From Lunularia cruciata (Eukaryota > Streptophyta > Marchantiopsida > Lunulariales > Lunulariaceae), in assembly GCA_948567375.1 (NCBI GenBank), contig OX419759.1:2953303-3017302 (forward strand): a stretch of 64,000 nucleotides of DNA, written 5' to 3'. The position numbers were made by a program, and so were the translations under genes. The notes beneath the pieces are model-generated. The model was not told where the DNA came from. It worked only from the letters and a program-made list of their open reading frames with translations, and searched no databases. Below are positions 62,570 to 64,000 of the stretch, piece after piece; within the stretch, counting starts at the first letter, position 1, and the number at the start of each line of letters is the position of its first letter.

Positions 62570-64000
62570 CTCTAAAATATACATAAAAAAGCAAATGCAT
62601 GCCAACCTTGCACCATCTCCTCATCTCTCTCACCACGCCAACATGCTCTGGTTTGATCTTGTTGGTTGGGACATAAGTTTCTACTCAACCCATATGCATC
62701 ATGGTTCACCACTCTGGGTGTATGTATAATTGTGAAATCATACTCTTGTAAAATCAAAGTCCATCATGCAAGCTTCCCTAAAAGCTTGTCGGACTTCATC
62801 AACCACTTCAATGGCTGATAATTAGTGATAAGAGTAAAGGGGTTACCAAATAGGTAACATAAAAAATGTGCTACTGCCCATATTGCTACTAACCACTTTC
62901 TCTCATATGAACTATACTTCACCTCTTCTGAATTGTTGGAGCAACTAGCATAGGCCACCATAAACTCCTTCTCCTCATCATCATGTAAGATGAGCATTGC
63001 TCCAGGCCCTAAAATACTCAATCAATGTGAACCTAAAATGGTTATTTTATGATTAGTCTCCTCAAAATAGAGGTAGATGTTAACCGCTCCTTGAGCTCTA
63101 CAAAAGTTCTCTCTTGCTCATCTCTCCAACACCACTCTTGTGTAAGCTTGGTTAGCTTCATCAAGGCTTTGGCAATGACTCTAATCCTCTCACATAATGG
63201 TGATAGAAGTTTGCCAACCCAAGGAATGCTCTCACTCTACTCACATCAATGGGCTGAGGAATACATGCAATAGCCTCCACCTTGGTTTGTTGAACACCAA
63301 GTCCTCTAGGGTAGATAGTATGACCCAAAAACTCAAATTGCTTGTGAAAGAACCTACACTTCCCAAGATGTAATTTGAGTCTATGAGATCTCAACCTCTC
63401 AGACACCTCCAACAAATTCCTCTCATGCTCCTCCACACTAGTGGTATAGACCAAAATGTCATCAATATAGCACCAAATAGAATCCAATCTAGCTAGGATC
63501 TTGTCCATGACTCTCTGAAACTCAGTAGGATTGTTCTTTAACCCAAATGGTAAGAACCTCCACTAATATAACACATCCTTATGTGAGGATCAATAGCCCA
63601 AAATGCGGTCTTGGACTTATCTTCCTCCTTGATCAACAATTGATGATATCTTGCTCAAAGATCCAAGGTACTAAAGACCTTTGCATGCCCAATCCCATTA
63701 AAGATCTTCTCTGGTGTAGGCATTGCATGCCAATCAGCCCTAGTTGGTTGGTTGATAAGACAATAATCTCCACATATCTACCTATTTGTGTAGTTGCCAT
63801 GCGTATCTTTCTTGGTTGGTATCACTATAGTTGATGCATATTCTCAATGTGAAATCTCCACCAACCTAGCCTCAAAAAGATCTCTACTCTGGCTCTAAAT
63901 CAATGTCCTCTCCATGTCACTATATTGATAAGGACATCAAAAAGTTATGTATTACTAATCAATTCAATCCAAATACCATCTCCTTTTAGAGCACCCAAAT
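62570..64000 (-). pseudogene. MP3 RNase H and reverse transcriptase (runs off window)
   Basis: RNase H phrases YASCSNNSEEVKYSSYE, FTLITNYQPLKWL (about 62990-62800). RT: CYIDDILVYT catalytic motif (about 63475-63445), YPRGLGVQQTKVEAI, FLGLANFYHHYV, then upstream FSTLDL-type region decayed near 63680. Stops and frameshifts occur throughout. Confidence 0.8.

Larger units (their letters stand above)
60122..64000 (-). mobile_element. MP3: third MP-family copy, partial (continues past window)
   Basis: 3' part of an MP element on the minus strand: b2, a2, b1, degenerate polypurine tract, PHD finger, integrase, RNase H, RT up to the window edge. Its outer end tatgatgca is a mutated TGTCATGCA. The methyltransferase, protease, gag and a1 should lie beyond 64000. 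It interrupts DL2. Confidence 0.82.

Noticed and set aside
60122..64000. MP elements as DIRS/Ngaro-type elements because of the split repeats
   Set aside because: The pol has a Ty3/gypsy RT and a DDE integrase with H2C2 zinc region, short target duplications are present, and I see no tyrosine recombinase motifs.

Overview
The window is a stack of nested LTR retrotransposons from a streptophyte nuclear genome, most likely a land plant with a large repeat-rich genome; a streptophyte alga is not excluded. The reasons are primer-binding sites complementary to plant initiator tRNA-Met (52157, 38463), a chromodomain-bearing Ty3/gypsy element, Athila/Tat-like elements, and heavy nonsense decay in nearly every reading frame. 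I see no convincing host gene, rRNA, tRNA gene or CRISPR array.

I named families for convenience. MP (methyltransferase-PHD) copies: MP1 (2462-46349, +), MP2 (6271-16260, -), MP3 (60122 to past the window end, -). KN (extra zinc-knuckle ORF, Athila/Tat-like) copies: KN1 (5865-23654, -), KN2 (25785-36949, +). DL (short LTR, heat-shock-element arrays) copies: solo LTR split as 2154-2461 and 46350-46455, DL1 (38037-42518, +), solo LTR 48223-48631 (-), DL2 (50029-60121, +). CH (chromodomain) copies: CH1 (51417-58011, +) and a solo LTR 47440-48039 (-). NA1 (30895-34673, -) is a non-autonomous insertion carrying one long broken gene.

Nesting, from target-site duplications and clean rejoining of the interrupted sequence: a DL solo LTR was hit by MP1; MP1 was later hit in gag by KN1, in its methyltransferase region by KN2, and just before its reverse transcriptase by DL1; KN1 was hit in its 3' LTR by MP2; KN2 was hit in its RNase H region by NA1. 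To the right, DL2 carries CH1 inside it and is cut by MP3. Positions 1-2153, 46456-47439 and 48041-50028 are older sequence I could not assign.

The most interesting system is MP. Its order is gag (two zinc knuckles), aspartic protease, a C5-cytosine DNA methyltransferase domain, reverse transcriptase, RNase H, DDE integrase and a C-terminal PHD finger. Thus one element seems to encode both a writer of DNA methylation and a chromatin reader. MP ends are also unusual: the 5' end carries only a ~450-bp block (a1), while the 3' end is b1-a2-b2, with b a ~108-bp block. This is a split-direct-repeat layout normally associated with DIRS/Ngaro-type elements, yet MP has a DDE integrase and short target-site duplications. 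Other notable points are a short leader-encoded domain of about 50 residues shared by KN, DL and CH between primer site and gag, and perfect heat-shock elements in DL LTRs.
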